DNA of 63,489 nt from NCBI GenBank assembly GCA_018057705.1, contig JAGPDF010000023.1, forward strand, positions 1 to 63,489, read 5' to 3'. The notes under the pieces are model-generated. The model searched no databases, was not told the DNA's origin, and saw nothing but the letters and a program-made list of their open reading frames with translations. Positions 63,125 to 63,489 of this stretch are shown here, in pieces. The translations under genes were made by a program, and so were the position numbers. Positions within the stretch are counted from its first letter, which is position 1, and each line of letters opens with the position of its first letter. Source of the DNA: Thermoanaerobaculia bacterium. GTDB taxonomy: Bacteria > Acidobacteriota > Thermoanaerobaculia > Multivoradales > JAGPDF01.

Positions 63125-63489
63125 ATGCCGTCGATGCCGCCCGCCCACCCCCCCACTCGCCCGGTTCCGTCCCGCTTACGGAGGGCGATCCGCCTGCTGC
63201 CGCTCTATCCGTTCGAGTGGATCTGCCTCCTTCTGACTCTCGGGAGCGTCGGCTTCCTGCGTTCCAGAGGGATGCGCATCGACTGGAAGACGGTCGAGTA
63301 CACGGTGTACCCGATGCTCGAGGCGCTGCCACGGCCGCTGCTGCTCGGAGTCGGGCTGCAGCTCGGCGTCCTCCTCCTTCTGCGCAAGCCGCTGTCGGGC
63401 TATCTCGCGGCGCTCAAGGACTGGCGTTGGTGGGGGCTGTGGCTGCGCCTCTGGATCGTCTGCATGGCGCTCACCTACACCTATTTCTG
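63125..63489 (+). CDS. membrane protein, 3' end beyond window
   Basis: An open frame from ATG 63125 to the window edge, 121 codons so far. A basic start (RLRRAIRLLPLYPFEW) precedes helices at about 25-46, 72-92 and 107-121. It could be the start of a PAP2-type or other lipid-phosphate membrane enzyme, but no signature is reached. Divergent from the chorismatase, with a gap of about 190 bases in which I see nothing else. Confidence 0.55.
   Translation, partial: MPSMPPAHPPTRPVPSRLRRAIRLLPLYPFEWICLLLTLGSVGFLRSRGMRIDWKTVEYTVYPMLEALPRPLLLGVGLQLGVLLLLRKPLSGYLAALKDWRWWGLWLRLWIVCMALTYTYF

Noticed and set aside
1..63489. tRNA, rRNA, integrase or transposase genes
   Set aside because: Looked for conserved tRNA arms, transposase and recombinase motifs; none recognised.

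Overview
This is a high-GC, gene-dense chromosomal window with no rRNA, tRNA, phage or IS element. Several traits suggest a facultatively anaerobic, respiring environmental bacterium: a Sec/lipoprotein-type (clade II) nitrous oxide reductase cluster, an ATP-dependent benzoyl-CoA reductase operon, sulfatase-fold proteins ending in a '..LRSLGYL' tail, and very large secreted repeat proteins. My best guess is Acidobacteriota of the Thermoanaerobaculia type. This is inferred from gene content, not from a phylogenetic marker.

Layout. 1-6.3 kb: the 3' part of metF, a sulfatase-fold lipoprotein, and cobalamin-dependent metH behind a structured leader that ends in an intrinsic terminator. 6.4-8.6 kb: a hicAB toxin-antitoxin pair inserted at the metH 3' end, leaving a decayed duplicate of that end, then a small membrane protein and a vapBC pair. 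8.9-12.7 kb: an acetyl-CoA synthetase-like ligase and a five-haem exported cytochrome. 12.8-20.6 kb: a nitronate monooxygenase-like flavoprotein divergent from a heterotetrameric sarcosine oxidase operon (delta, alpha, gamma, beta) with a sodium-coupled transporter. Sarcosine oxidase feeds C1 units to folate, which links to metF/metH. 20.9-32.3 kb: a beta-helix secreted protein, a LuxR-type regulator and a 2815-residue secreted multidomain protein. 32.7-51.5 kb: a nitrogen-oxide respiration and stress region. It holds a lipoprotein cytochrome c, nosZ, nosD, nosF, a nosL-like gene, nosY, a four-helix membrane protein, a ferredoxin, a CopD-like protein, a hybrid histidine kinase, haem A synthase, a NapH/NosR-like polyferredoxin fused to TPRs, a cytochrome c'-like protein, a methyltransferase, a cupin and a hemerythrin. 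51.7-52.1 kb: a second hicAB pair. 52.2-60.5 kb: benzoyl-CoA dearomatisation genes (bcrC, bcrB, bcrA, bcrD, oah, had) with a PaaX-family regulator and a MaoC protein. 60.7-63.5 kb: a DUF442-type phosphatase, OsmC, an FkbO/XanB2-type chorismatase and a membrane protein cut by the window end.

Two window-wide signals stand out. (1) A near-perfect palindrome, TATGAC-N4-GTCATA, occurs seven times, each time in the gap before a gene for a cytochrome, the nos operon, haem A synthase, the polyferredoxin, hemerythrin, a secreted protein or a regulator. At four sites a -10-like hexamer lies 27-31 bases downstream of the palindrome centre, the geometry of a class II Crp/Fnr activator. No Crp/Fnr gene is in the window. 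(2) Three unrelated exported proteins, plus one remnant, end in the same 18-residue tail: F-x-D-G-F-E-x-G-x4-W-S-x3-P. It looks like an undescribed C-terminal sorting or processing tag.
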